From contig NZ_HG931173.1 in NCBI RefSeq assembly GCF_000582785.1, forward strand, positions 991,387 through 1,055,386: a DNA stretch of 64,000 bases, given 5' to 3'. Positions within the stretch are counted from its first letter, which is position 1; each line of letters starts with the position of its first letter. The stretch is from Candidatus Blastococcus massiliensis AP3. Its GTDB lineage: Bacteria; Actinomycetota; Actinomycetes; Mycobacteriales; Geodermatophilaceae. The notes beneath the pieces were generated by a model. The model saw nothing but the letters and a program-made list of their open reading frames with translations, ran no database searches and was not told the DNA's origin. Below, piece by piece: positions 25,018 through 33,512 of this stretch. Made by a program: the position numbers and the translations under genes.

Positions 25018-26520
25018 TCAGGCGGCGTCGAGCGTCGCCCGGAGCTCCTGCGACCTGCCGTCCCGGACGATCTCGACGGTGACCTCGTCACCGGGCGCAT
25101 GCCGGTCGACGGCGACGACGAGCTCCTCGGAGCTGCCCACCGGGTCGTCCTCCACGGCGATGATGACGTCGCGCTCCCGGATGCCGGCGTTGGCCGCCGC
25201 GCTGTTCGGCTCCACGTTGAGCACGAGCGCGCCGTCCCGGGTGCCGTCGGTGACCGAGCGGGCGTTCACGCCGAGGGAGGCGTGCACCGCGCTGCCGGTG
25301 GAGATGAGCTGCTCGGCGATCTCGCGCACGGTGTCGATCGGGATCGCGAAGCCCAGCCCGATCGAGCCTCCGGTGGTGCCGGCGCCCCCGAGCGAGGCGA
25401 TCGCGGTGTTGATGCCGATGAGCGCACCGGTGGCATCCACCAGGGCGCCGCCGGAGTTGCCGGGGTTGATCGGTGCGTCGGTCTGGACGGCGCTGATCAC
25501 GGCGTTGGTGTCGCTGCCCTCGCCGGCCAGGCGCACCGGGCGCTCGAGGGCGCTGACGATCCCGCTGGTGACCGTGCCGGCCAGCCCGAGCGGGGAGCCG
25601 ATGGCCACGACCGGATCGCCGACGACGACGTTCTCGGACTTCCCCAGGGACGCGGTCACCAGGCCGGGCTTCTCCACCTTGATGACGGCGAGGTCGCTGG
25701 CCGGGTCGCGTCCCACGATCCGCGCCTCGGACCCACTGCCGTCGGAGAAGACCGCGCGGATCTCGGCGCCCTCGACGCCCTCGGCGCCGGAGACGACGTG
25801 GTTGTTGGTGACGACGTAGCCGTCGTCGCCGTCGATCACCACACCGGAGCCGGTCGCGCCGCCCTCACCGACACGCACCTCGATCGACACCACCGCGGGG
25901 GTGACCTCGGCAGCGATGTCGGAGACCGAGCCGGGCTCGCGGGTGATGCCGGGGTCGACCTGCGACAGCGTCGTGCCCGGTGCGAGCAGGGGCGACTCGG
26001 GCGTGCTGCGGGTGAGGTACCAGCCGACGCCCCCGCCGACGGCCCCCACGAGCAGCACGGCGAGCAGCGCCAGCGCCGACAGCCGCACCGAGAGGTCGCG
26101 CAACCGGACCCGCCGGCGGCCCCGGGCGTCGACGACGATCGGCCCGGGCTGCTCCTCGGGCTCCGCGGGGAAGACCGCCGGAGCACCCAGGCCCGCCGGT
26201 GCGTAGGGGTCGCGCCAGGGATCGCTGCGCGCGTCGGCCTTCCACCACGGGCCGGCAGCGGTGCGCCGCCGCCCCGGGCGGCCCGACGGGGGCTCCTGCA
26301 GTCCGCGCTGCCCGGACGCGCCCGGTCCGAACGCGCGCAGGAAGGCCTCGGGAGGCGGAGGTGGGACCGGACGGGCCGGCGGCGGGGGCCGGTCCGCGGA
26401 GAAGCTGCCCGCGACGCTGTCCGGCCGGCCGAACGCGGCCTCCTGGCCGGCACCGGGCTGCGGGGCGGTCACCCGGCGCGGCGCGAGGCGGTCGGGCACC
26501 GAGCCGAACGGGCCGTCCAC
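25018..26520 (-). CDS. htrA: HtrA/DegP-like serine protease with PDZ domain
   Basis: Membrane-anchored envelope protease. A Pro/Gly-rich cytoplasmic tail of about 140 residues precedes one membrane helix (148-168). The trypsin-like domain has His241 in TNNHVV, Asp276 in ASDLAVIKV and Ser356 in NPGNSGGAL; a PDZ domain covers about 415-495. GTG 26520 is the first standard start, but it has no ribosome site. The frame continues upstream with natural-looking acidic sequence ([11 protein letters not shown]) to a CTG at 26598 that overlaps the rseA stop as CTGA, giving 526 residues. It is the third gene of sigE-rseA-htrA and probably degrades misfolded envelope proteins under SigE control. Confidence 0.9.
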   Translation of the reverse strand: MDGPFGSVPDRLAPRRVTAPQPGAGQEAAFGRPDSVAGSFSADRPPPPARPVPPPPPEAFLRAFGPGASGQRGLQEPPSGRPGRRRTAAGPWWKADARSDPWRDPYAPAGLGAPAVFPAEPEEQPGPIVVDARGRRRVRLRDLSVRLSALALLAVLLVGAVGGGVGWYLTRSTPESPLLAPGTTLSQVDPGITREPGSVSDIAAEVTPAVVSIEVRVGEGGATGSGVVIDGDDGYVVTNNHVVSGAEGVEGAEIRAVFSDGSGSEARIVGRDPASDLAVIKVEKPGLVTASLGKSENVVVGDPVVAIGSPLGLAGTVTSGIVSALERPVRLAGEGSDTNAVISAVQTDAPINPGNSGGALVDATGALIGINTAIASLGGAGTTGGSIGLGFAIPIDTVREIAEQLISTGSAVHASLGVNARSVTDGTRDGALVLNVEPNSAAANAGIRERDVIIAVEDDPVGSSEELVVAVDRHAPGDEVTVEIVRDGRSQELRATLDAA

Positions 26521-26594
26521 CCCGGTGGGCCGGGCGAAGGTCTCCGCCTCGGGCGGGGTCGCCGGGTCCGAGCCGTCGTGTTCGTCGGACGTGC

Positions 26595-27176
26595 TCAGGG
26601 GGTGCCGCCGGGTTCGGGCAGGGAGGACGACGTGCCGACGTCGAGTACGCGCACGACCGGCGGGACGACCTGGGTGTGCTCGCGGACCGCGGAGTCGGCG
26701 AATCCAGCGGCGGGCCCGGGGCCGGCGGGTGCGGCGGAGGGCAGGTTCAGGGCGAGCGCGGTGACCCCCACGCCGAGGCCGGTGAGCGTGCAGGCCAGGC
26801 CGCGGCGCAGCCAGCGAGCCTGGTCGGCACGCTGCGGACGGTCCTGGGGCGACAGGTCGACCTCCCAGGCGGCCGCGGCGTTCCGCACCGTCGGCTTGCC
26901 GGGGTCGCCACCGAGGGAGAGGGGGCCGCCACCGGAGCCGGGGACGTCGGCGGTGAAGGGGATGGCGCAGAGCCGGGACATCAGGTCACCGGGGACGGAG
27001 ACCTCGTGGCAGCCGTGCAGGGCGTCCTTCGCCTCGCGCTGCGCCTGCACCGCCATCCGGCACTGGAGGCAGCCCTCCAGGTGGCGGGCGGCCCGCGCGG
27101 CGGGCCCGGCGGTCAGCTCGCCGTCGACGAGGGCGGCGATCGCCTCCTGCGCCAGGTGGCTCTCCGAGATGCTCAT
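26595..27176 (-). CDS. rseA: Anti-sigma factor RseA-like, zinc-finger (ZAS) type
   Basis: A 193-residue protein that should hold SigE inactive. The N-terminal ZAS motif HLEGCLQC supplies His32, Cys36 and Cys39; a single hydrophobic segment lies near residues 145-163, followed by a short Pro-rich extracytoplasmic tail. ATG 27176 overlaps the sigE stop in ATGA, so production is coupled to the sigma factor. Position between sigE and htrA matches M. tuberculosis Rv1222. Confidence 0.9.
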   Translation of the reverse strand: MSISESHLAQEAIAALVDGELTAGPAARAARHLEGCLQCRMAVQAQREAKDALHGCHEVSVPGDLMSRLCAIPFTADVPGSGGGPLSLGGDPGKPTVRNAAAAWEVDLSPQDRPQRADQARWLRRGLACTLTGLGVGVTALALNLPSAAPAGPGPAAGFADSAVREHTQVVPPVVRVLDVGTSSSLPEPGGTP

Positions 27177-27760
27177 CCCGCGCCACCCCCACCCAGGAAG
27201 GCCTCGTCGTCGGCCAGGACCCGGCCGGGAGCCAGGTGGGCGAGCGCCTGCCGGAGCTGCACCCGCCCGCGGTGGATGCGGCTGCGCACCGTGCCGAGCT
27301 TGATGCCCAGGGTGGCCGCGATCTCCTCGTAGGTGAGCCCCTCGATGTCGCAGAGCACGACCGCGACGCGGAACTCCGGCGAGAGCGCGTCGAGGGCGGC
27401 CTGGACCTGCGGGTCCAGGTGCGTGTCGGCGTAGACCTGCTCGGGGCTCGGTGCGCGGCCGGGCAGTCGCTCGGTGTCCTCGGGCAGGGGGTCGAACCGG
27501 ATGCGCTGGCGGCGGCGCACCATGTCGAGGAAGAGATTGGTCGTGATGCGGTGCAGCCAGCCCTCGAAGGTGCCCGGCGAGAAGTCGGCGAGGGACCGGA
27601 AGACCCGGACGAACGTCTCCTGCGTGAGGTCCTCGGCGTCCTGCGGGTTGCCCGAGAGGCGGTAGGCCAGCCGGTACACGCGGGCCGAGTGCTCGCGCAC
27701 GACCTGCTCCCAGGTGGGCGCCACCCAGCCCTCGGCCTCGGGGCGCGCGGGCTCGGTCAC
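27173..27760 (-). CDS. sigE: ECF RNA polymerase sigma factor SigE
   Basis: A 195-residue extracytoplasmic-function sigma factor. Region 2 lies at about residues 20-88 with [19 protein letters not shown] and the highly conserved [17 protein letters not shown]; region 4 lies at about 125-175 with [34 protein letters not shown] 27760 is chosen; the frame is open to GTG 27865, but that sits on an ECF-type promoter, and GATACT six bases before 27760 offers a second, leaderless start. It heads the sigE-rseA-htrA operon for envelope stress, divergent from an O-methyltransferase exactly as in M. tuberculosis (Rv1221/Rv1220c). Confidence 0.93.
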   Translation of the reverse strand: MTEPARPEAEGWVAPTWEQVVREHSARVYRLAYRLSGNPQDAEDLTQETFVRVFRSLADFSPGTFEGWLHRITTNLFLDMVRRRQRIRFDPLPEDTERLPGRAPSPEQVYADTHLDPQVQAALDALSPEFRVAVVLCDIEGLTYEEIAATLGIKLGTVRSRIHRGRVQLRQALAHLAPGRVLADDEAFLGGGGAG

Positions 27761-27766
27761 GTTCCC

Positions 27767-27772
27767 AGTATC
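27767..27772 (-). promoter_or_regulatory. Proximal -10 box for sigE
   Basis: GATACT on the minus strand, six bases before GTG 27760; housekeeping-type leaderless promoter candidate. Confidence 0.4.
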
Positions 27773-27850
27773 CCCGACGGCGGGCGACGTGACGGGATCG
27801 GCGTCGGAGGGGCGGGTGGACGTGGCTCGCTTCAGGCGCACGTAGGGCTC

Positions 27851-27878
27851 AACGGGCGGCGCCACGGGCGGTGTTCCC
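27851..27878 (-). promoter_or_regulatory. ECF-type promoter upstream of sigE (GGGAAC...CGTT)
   Basis: GGGAAC at 27878-27873 and CGTT at 27854-27851, with 18 bases between, match the SigE/SigH-class consensus of Actinobacteria. It would give a leader of about 80 bases to GTG 27760 and indicates autoregulation or control by a related sigma factor. Confidence 0.6.
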
Positions 27879-27957
27879 GCTCACCCCCCTTCCCAGTGAA
27901 CTCACAGCGCGGCCCGCCTCCCCGAGCGTCCGGCGCCCTCCGCCGGGGCCGGACCAC

Positions 27958-27963
27958 TACCCT
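27958..27963 (+). promoter_or_regulatory. Leaderless -10 box for the O-methyltransferase gene
   Basis: TACCCT, six bases before GTG 27970. Confidence 0.45.
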
Positions 27964-27969
27964 CGGCCG

Positions 27970-28629
27970 GTGATGAGCGCCCACCCACCGCCGCCGGGGA
28001 GCGGCTCGGAGGGCGCCGCCTACGCCGACCGGTTCGCCGCGGAGACGGCCGAGATGACCGAGGCCCGCAACCGCGCCGCACGGCTGCCGGGTCCTCCCCC
28101 GATCGAGCCCGCAGCGGGGGCCACCCTGGCCGTCCTGGCCGCCGGCGTCCAGGCGCGTTCCGTCGTCTCGATCGGCAGCGGTGGCGGCCTGACCGGACTG
28201 TGGCTGCTGCGCGGCATGCAGCTCGACGGGGTGCTCACCGCCCTGGACGGCGACCCCGAGCAACTGCGCGCCGCCCGCGCGGCCTTCGCCGCGGCCGGGG
28301 TGCCGGCGGGCCGGGCCCGGCTGATCTTCGGCACGCCGGCCGAGGTGCTCCCGCGGCTGTCCCCTGGCGCCTACGACATGGTCGTGTGCGCGGGCCCGCC
28401 CCGGGAGTACGCCGCCCAGCTCGACGCCGTCCTCGGCCTGGTGCGCACCGGCGGCACGCTGGTGTGCCACGGACTGCTCACCGAGGGCCGGATCGCCGAC
28501 CGCACCGCCCGCGACCCGCAGTCGGTCGCCTGGCGGGAGGTGGCCCGGACGGTGCGCGAGGACGAGTCGCTGCTGCCGGCCGTCCTCCCCATCGGGGCGG
28601 GCCTCCTGGTCGCCACGAAACGCGCCTAG
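27970..28629 (+). CDS. O-methyltransferase (Rv1220c-like, class I SAM-dependent)
   Basis: A 219-residue Rossmann-type methyltransferase. The SAM motif VVSIGSGGGLTGLWLLRGM near residues 60-78 is followed by ALDGDPEQLRAARAAF with an acidic residue at the end of strand 2, then YDMVVCAGPPREY. The catechol-O-methyltransferase-like fold and the position divergent from sigE match M. tuberculosis Rv1220c. The substrate is unknown. GTG 27970 suits the leaderless box; ATG 27973 is one codon later. Confidence 0.88.
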   Translation: MMSAHPPPPGSGSEGAAYADRFAAETAEMTEARNRAARLPGPPPIEPAAGATLAVLAAGVQARSVVSIGSGGGLTGLWLLRGMQLDGVLTALDGDPEQLRAARAAFAAAGVPAGRARLIFGTPAEVLPRLSPGAYDMVVCAGPPREYAAQLDAVLGLVRTGGTLVCHGLLTEGRIADRTARDPQSVAWREVARTVREDESLLPAVLPIGAGLLVATKRA

Positions 28630-28660
28630 AACGGCGCCATCGTGGCCATGACGGCCCTGG

Positions 28661-29881
28661 CTACGGGAGGGCTCGGGCGCCCTTGCCGAGCACGGTCACG
28701 CCGCCGGCGCTGACGTCGTAGCGCTCCCGGTCGAGATCGGGCTCCACGCCGATGCGGGCTCCCGCCGGGACGACGACGTTCTTGTCGAGGATCGCCCGGC
28801 GGACGATCGCGCCCTCGCCGATGAACGCGCCGTTCATGACCACGCTGCCCTCGACGCGGGCGCCGCGCTCGACGCGGACGCCGGGCGAGATGACCGAGTT
28901 GTGCACCGAGCCGCCGCCGATGATCGCGCCGGCGCTCACCATCGACTCCTCCGCCCGCCCACCCAGGACGAACTTCGCCGGCGGCAGCTGGGGCGGCAGC
29001 GTGTAGATCGGCCACCGGTCGTTGTAGAGGTTGAAGACCGGTGTGACCGAGACCAGATCCATGTGCGCGTCGTAGTAGGAGTCGATCGTCCCCACGTCGC
29101 GCCAGTAGCCGTGGTCGCGCTCGGTCGCACCTGGGACGACGTTGGTGGAGAAGTCGTAGACCCACGCCTCACCGGCAGCAGCCAGCATCGGCATGATCGA
29201 GCCGCCCATGTCGTGCGCGGAGTCGTCGTCGGCGGCATCGGTGCGCAGCGCCTCGAGCAGGGCGTCGGTCGTGAACACGTAGTTGCCCATGGAGGCGAAG
29301 CTCTCCTCGGGCGAGTCCGGCAGGCCCGGCGGGTCGGCCGGCTTCTCCAGGAAGCCCCGCACCCTGCCGTCCGCGGCCGCGTCGATGACGCCGAACTCCG
29401 TCGCCTCGCGGCGCGGCACCCGGAGCCCCGCGATGGTGACGCCGGCACCGGTCTGCAGGTGCTGGTCGATCATCTGCCGCGGGTCCATGCGGTAGACGTG
29501 GTCGGCGCCGAACACGACCACGATCTCCGGGCGCTCGTCGTAGATCAGGTTGAGGCTCTGGAAGATCGCGTCGGCGCTGCCGGTGTACCAGCGCGGCCCC
29601 AGCCGCTGCTGCGCCGGCACCGGGGTGATGTAGCCGCCGAGCAGCTGGGACATCCGCCAGGTCGTCGTGATGTGCCGGTCCAGGCTGTGGCTCTTGTACT
29701 GCGTGAGGACGGCGATCTGCCGGATGTCGCCGTTGACCATGTTCGACAGCACGAAGTCGATGAGGCGGTAGTTGCCGCCGAAGGGCACCGCCGGCTTGGC
29801 GCGGTCCTGGGTGAGCGGCGACAGCCGCTTCCCCTCACCGCCCGCCAGGACGATGCCGAGAACCCGAGGACCGCCGCGCAT
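28661..29881 (-). CDS. glgC: Glucose-1-phosphate adenylyltransferase
   Basis: Makes ADP-glucose from ATP and glucose-1-phosphate, the committed step of glycogen synthesis. The 406-residue protein has the nucleotidyltransferase signature [20 protein letters not shown] at residues 11-30, GSADAIFQ, the GADHVYRMD metal region, FLEKP, and a C-terminal left-handed beta-helix. Starts at ATG 29881, leaderless. It is divergent from glgA across 118 bases, as in many actinobacteria. Confidence 0.95.
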   Translation of the reverse strand: MRGGPRVLGIVLAGGEGKRLSPLTQDRAKPAVPFGGNYRLIDFVLSNMVNGDIRQIAVLTQYKSHSLDRHITTTWRMSQLLGGYITPVPAQQRLGPRWYTGSADAIFQSLNLIYDERPEIVVVFGADHVYRMDPRQMIDQHLQTGAGVTIAGLRVPRREATEFGVIDAAADGRVRGFLEKPADPPGLPDSPEESFASMGNYVFTTDALLEALRTDAADDDSAHDMGGSIMPMLAAAGEAWVYDFSTNVVPGATERDHGYWRDVGTIDSYYDAHMDLVSVTPVFNLYNDRWPIYTLPPQLPPAKFVLGGRAEESMVSAGAIIGGGSVHNSVISPGVRVERGARVEGSVVMNGAFIGEGAIVRRAILDKNVVVPAGARIGVEPDLDRERYDVSAGGVTVLGKGARALP

Positions 29882-29887
29882 GTCCGC

Positions 29888-29893
29888 AACGTA
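29888..29893 (-). promoter_or_regulatory. Leaderless -10 box for glgC
   Basis: TACGTT on the minus strand, six bases before ATG 29881. Confidence 0.45.
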
Positions 29894-29986
29894 TCCCCCG
29901 CCCGTCGCGGCCACTCCTCGAAACCCCACGACCACCCCACCGGGGCAACGCCGGGCGCACGAGGGGTGCCGCAGGGGACGTCCTTC

Positions 29987-29992
29987 TACTCT
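29987..29992 (+). promoter_or_regulatory. Leaderless -10 box for glgA
   Basis: TACTCT, seven bases before GTG 30000. Confidence 0.45.
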
Positions 29993-29999
29993 GACCTGC

Positions 30000-31172
30000 G
30001 TGCGCATCGGCATCGTGACCCGCGAGTGGCCGCCGGACGTGTACGGCGGCGCCGGCGTCCACGTCGAGCACCTCGTCGCAGCGATGCGGTCCCTCCCCGG
30101 CGGGCCGGACATCGACGTGCACTGCTTCGGGGGTCCGCGCGACGACGCCACCGCCCACGACGTCCCCGACGGGCTGCGCGGGGTCAACGGCGCCCTGCAG
30201 GCGATCGGGGTGGACGTCGGCATCGCCGCGGCGCTCGACGGGGCCGACCTGGTGCACAGCCACACCTGGTACGCCAACACCGCCGGCCTGCTCGCCGGCC
30301 TGGTCCACGGCATCCCGCACGTCGTCACGGCGCACTCGCTCGAGCCGCGCCGCCCGTGGAAGGCCGAGCAGCTGGGTGGTGGCTACCGGCTGTCGTCGTG
30401 GGCCGAGCGGACGGCGTACCTCGCCGCCGACGCGGTGGTCGCGGTCAGCGCCGGCATGCGCGACGACGTCCTCGCTGTCTACCCCGACCTCGACCCGGCC
30501 CGCGTGCACGTGGTGCGCAACGGGGTCGACGCCGAGGCCTACCGGCCGGTGGAGGCGCCGGACACCGTGCGCGCACTGGGCGTGGACCCCGGCCGCCCCT
30601 ACGCGCTGTTCGTCGGGCGGATCACCCGCCAGAAGGGCCTGCCGCACCTGCTGGCCGCCGCCGAACAGCTGCCGCCCGACGCCGGGCTGGTCCTCTGCGC
30701 CGGGGCCGCCGACACCCCCGCGGAGCGCCAGGAGGTGGCCGACGCCGTCGCGGCGCTGCAGGCCCGCCGGGAGGGCGTGGTCTGGATCGAGGAGATGCTG
30801 CCGCGCGAGCAGCTCGTCCCGCTGATCACCGGCGCCACCGTCTTCGTCGTGCCGTCGGTGTACGAACCGCTGGGCATCGTCAACCTCGAGGCCGCGGCGT
30901 GCGGCACCGCCGTCGTCGCCAGCGCCGTCGGCGGCATCCCGGAGGTCGTCGACGACGGGCGCACGGGCCTGCTCGTGCCTTACGACCCGGAGGACGCCGT
31001 CGCCTTCGCCGGCGGGCTCGCCGCGCGGATGACCGACCTGCTCGACGATCCCGGCCGCGCCGCGCAGATGGGCGCGGCCGGCCGCGAGCGGGTGCTCGCC
31101 GAGTTCGGCTGGCCGGCGATCGCCCGGCAGACCGTCGAGGTCTACGCGAGCGTGCTGGCCGCCCGCTCCTGA
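30000..31172 (+). CDS. glgA: Glycosyltransferase GlgA, actinobacterial type (GT4)
   Basis: A 390-residue GT-B glycosyltransferase. N-terminal [24 protein letters not shown] carries the glycine loop; SHTWYAN and [11 protein letters not shown] follow; the C-terminal nucleotide-sugar site reads [27 protein letters not shown] (the E-x7-E motif). In mycobacteria the same-type enzyme (GlgM, Rv1212c) makes maltose-1-phosphate from ADP-glucose, so the product may feed the GlgE route; this cannot be settled from sequence. Start GTG 30000 is leaderless. Divergent from glgC. Confidence 0.92.
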   Translation: MRIGIVTREWPPDVYGGAGVHVEHLVAAMRSLPGGPDIDVHCFGGPRDDATAHDVPDGLRGVNGALQAIGVDVGIAAALDGADLVHSHTWYANTAGLLAGLVHGIPHVVTAHSLEPRRPWKAEQLGGGYRLSSWAERTAYLAADAVVAVSAGMRDDVLAVYPDLDPARVHVVRNGVDAEAYRPVEAPDTVRALGVDPGRPYALFVGRITRQKGLPHLLAAAEQLPPDAGLVLCAGAADTPAERQEVADAVAALQARREGVVWIEEMLPREQLVPLITGATVFVVPSVYEPLGIVNLEAAACGTAVVASAVGGIPEVVDDGRTGLLVPYDPEDAVAFAGGLAARMTDLLDDPGRAAQMGAAGRERVLAEFGWPAIARQTVEVYASVLAARS

Positions 31173-31189
31173 GAACCGCGCTCCTGGAT

Positions 31190-31330
31190 CCCGGTGGTAC
31201 CTTTCCGGCGCCGGCCCGTGCGCCGGCGGCACAGCAGCAGCGAAGTCCGGTGCGATTCCGGCGCTGTCCCGCAACTGTGATGGTCACCCCGAGACGTTCG
31301 GGGGGAACCCAGCCAGATCGCCTGCTCTGG
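31190..31330 (+). promoter_or_regulatory. Cobalamin riboswitch
   Basis: The B12-box core is unmistakable: AGCAGCGAAGTCCGGTG, GATTCCGGCGCTGTCCCGC and AACTGTGATGGTC (about 31223-31289), and the aptamer closes with AGCCAGATCGCCTGCT near 31310-31326. It precedes the btuFCD-type operon and should lower its expression when adenosylcobalamin binds. A hairpin CGACCCT/AGGGTCG (31341-31361) follows and may belong to the expression platform. Confidence 0.93.
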
Positions 31331-31401
31331 GCCATGCAACCGACCCTCGCGGCAAGGGTCGCGCATCGGGCGTCGGGTCAGCTCGTGAGCGACGCTCGCC
31401 G

Positions 31402-31414
31402 CCTCCACTGGAGG
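31402..31414 (+). promoter_or_regulatory. Ribosome-site-sequestering hairpin of btuF
   Basis: CCTCC-ACT-GGAGG places the Shine-Dalgarno GGAGG (31410-31414) in a stem eight bases before the TTG start. Together with the riboswitch it suggests translational control. Confidence 0.5.
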
Positions 31415-31422
31415 CACTTCTC

Positions 31423-32400
31423 TTGTTCGGCACCCATTCCCGCGCGGCGCGGTCGACGTCGCGCGTGCCCCGGCGGCTGTCCCCCACCGCCCTCCTGGCC
31501 CTCCTGACGGCCCTGCTGCTCGCCCTCACGGCGTGCGGCGGTTCCGACGGCGACGAGGAGGCCGCGGCGTCCTCGTCGTCGGCGGACGGCTTCCCCGTCA
31601 CCGTCACGGCCGACAACGGCGAGGTGACGATCGACGAGCGGCCCGAGGCCATCGTCTCCATGTCCCCCACCGCCACCGAGATGCTGTACGCGATCGGCGC
31701 GGGCGACCAGGTCGCGGCCGTCGACAGCAACTCCGACTACCCGGCCGACGTGCCGACGACGGACCTGGCGTCCTTCACCCCGAACGCCGAGGCGATCGTC
31801 GGCTACGACCCCGACCTCGTCGTGCTCAGCGACGACATCAACGGGATCGTCGGCTCCCTGGAGGCCCTCGACGTCCCGGTGCTGCTGCTCGGCGCGGCCG
31901 CGGAGCTCGACGACACCTACGCGCAGCTGGAGCTGCTCGGCGAGGCCACCGGTCACGCCGAGGAGGCCGCCGACACCGTCGCCGAGGTGCAGGACAGGAT
32001 CGAGGCCGCCGTCGCGTCGGTGTCCTCGGACGTAACGGGGCTGAGCGTCTACCACGAGCTCGACCCGAGCCTCTACACCGCGGACAGCAGCACCTACATC
32101 GGCAGCATCTACAGCCTGTTCGGCCTGGAGAACATCGCCGACGGCGCCCCGGACCCCAGCGGCGGCTACCCGCAGCTGTCGGCGGAGTTCGTCGTCGAGC
32201 AGGCGCCGGACATCATCGTGCTGGCCGACGTCCAGTGCTGCGGGGAGAGCGCCGAGACGGTCGCGCAGCGACCGGCGTTCGACACCGTCCCCGCGGTCAC
32301 CGAGCAGCGGATCATCGAGGCCGACGACGACGTCGTGTCGCGCTGGGGCCCCCGCGTCGCGGACTTCGCCGAGCTCGTCGCCGAGGTCCTGCAGGGCTGA
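31423..32400 (+). CDS. btuF: Cobalamin ABC transporter substrate-binding lipoprotein
   Basis: Class III periplasmic-binding-type lipoprotein of 325 residues. Basic N-terminus, hydrophobic stretch 20-36 and lipobox LTAC with Cys38; then an Asp/Glu/Ser-rich linker and a two-lobed domain containing IVSMSPTATEMLYAIGAGDQVAAVD and YDPDLVVLSD, typical of BtuF/FhuD. A CC pair is visible (VQCCGES). TTG 31423 is the start, with GGAGG eight bases upstream. First gene of btuFCD; substrate inferred from the riboswitch. Confidence 0.92.
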   Translation: MFGTHSRAARSTSRVPRRLSPTALLALLTALLLALTACGGSDGDEEAAASSSSADGFPVTVTADNGEVTIDERPEAIVSMSPTATEMLYAIGAGDQVAAVDSNSDYPADVPTTDLASFTPNAEAIVGYDPDLVVLSDDINGIVGSLEALDVPVLLLGAAAELDDTYAQLELLGEATGHAEEAADTVAEVQDRIEAAVASVSSDVTGLSVYHELDPSLYTADSSTYIGSIYSLFGLENIADGAPDPSGGYPQLSAEFVVEQAPDIIVLADVQCCGESAETVAQRPAFDTVPAVTEQRIIEADDDVVSRWGPRVADFAELVAEVLQG

Positions 32401-32414
32401 GGAGCAGTCCCCCG

Positions 32415-33512
32415 ATGAGCACCACCGTCCACCGCACCCGGTCCGGCCGCACCACGGCCGGGCCGGGCGCGGTGCGTCCCCGGCGGTCCGCCCTCGCGGT
32501 GTTCGGCTCCGCCGGCCTCGCGCTGGTGGCCGCCGCGCTCGCCGGCATCTGGGTGGGGGCGGTGCCGCTGGCTCCCGGCGGCGTCGTCCTCACCCTGCTG
32601 GACCGGGCGCTCGACCCCCTGGGCATCGAGGTCCGCGGCGGGCTGGAGGGCACCCAGGCGGCGGTGCTGCTGCAGCTGCGCCTGCCGCGGGTGGTGCTGG
32701 CCGTGCTCGTCGGGGCGGCGCTGGCCGTCGCGGGCGCCGGCTACCAGGGCGTGTTCCGCAACCCGCTCGCCGATCCCTACCTCCTCGGTGCGGCAGCCGG
32801 GGCGGGGCTGGGCGCGACCCTGACCATCGCCTACTCCCCCGTCCAGTCGATCGGCCCGGTGGGCGTCGTCCCGCTGGCCGCCTTCGCCGGGGCGCTCTTC
32901 GGCGTGTTCTGCGCCCTGGCGCTCGGCACCGTCTCCGGTGGCTCGCACGGCCCCACGCTGCTGCTCGCCGGCATCGCGGTCGCCGCCTTCCTGTCGGCCG
33001 CGCAGAGCCTGGTCCAGCAGCAGAACACCGACGACCTGCGCGCGATCTACGGCTGGATGATCGGCCAGCTGGGCAGCTCGCAGTGGTCCGACATCGGGAT
33101 GGTGCTGCCCTATCTCGGCGTCTCGTGCGGGGTCCTGCTCTTCTGCGGCCGGGCGCTCGACGTGCTCTCCCTGGGGGACGACGAGGCCGGCTCGCTGGGC
33201 GTGCACCCCGGACGACTGCGGCTGCTGGTCATCCTCGCCGCCTCGCTCGCCACCGCGTCGGCGGTGGCCGTCAGCGGCCTCATCGGCTTCGTGGGACTGG
33301 TCGTGCCGCACATCGTGCGGCGCCTCGCCGGAGGCTCCTACACCCGCGTCCTGCCGCTGTCGCTCCTGGTCGGCGGGGCGTTCCTCGTGCTGGCCGACCT
33401 CATCGCCCGGGTGCTCCTCGCGCCGGCCGAGCTGCCGATCGGCGTCGTCACCGCCTTCGTCGGCGCACCGTTCTTCGCGGGCCTGCTGTGGTCGGGGGCG
33501 CGGCGGCGATGA
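32415..33512 (+). CDS. btuC: Cobalamin ABC transporter permease
   Basis: FecCD/BtuC family permease of 365 residues, about ten membrane helices. Family motifs are LRLPRVVLAVLVGAALAVAGAGYQGVFRNPLADPYLLG near residues 93-130 and SGLIGFVGLVVPHIVRRLAG near 285-305 (the coupling region). The N-terminal 25 residues are basic and cytoplasmic. Starts 14 bases after btuF and overlaps btuD in ATGA. Confidence 0.93.
   Translation: MSTTVHRTRSGRTTAGPGAVRPRRSALAVFGSAGLALVAAALAGIWVGAVPLAPGGVVLTLLDRALDPLGIEVRGGLEGTQAAVLLQLRLPRVVLAVLVGAALAVAGAGYQGVFRNPLADPYLLGAAAGAGLGATLTIAYSPVQSIGPVGVVPLAAFAGALFGVFCALALGTVSGGSHGPTLLLAGIAVAAFLSAAQSLVQQQNTDDLRAIYGWMIGQLGSSQWSDIGMVLPYLGVSCGVLLFCGRALDVLSLGDDEAGSLGVHPGRLRLLVILAASLATASAVAVSGLIGFVGLVVPHIVRRLAGGSYTRVLPLSLLVGGAFLVLADLIARVLLAPAELPIGVVTAFVGAPFFAGLLWSGARRR

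Noticed and set aside
27761-27865. Longer sigE N-terminus from GTG 27865
   Set aside because: Overlaps the GGGAAC-18-CGTT promoter and lacks similarity to sigma factors; GTG 27760 is favoured.
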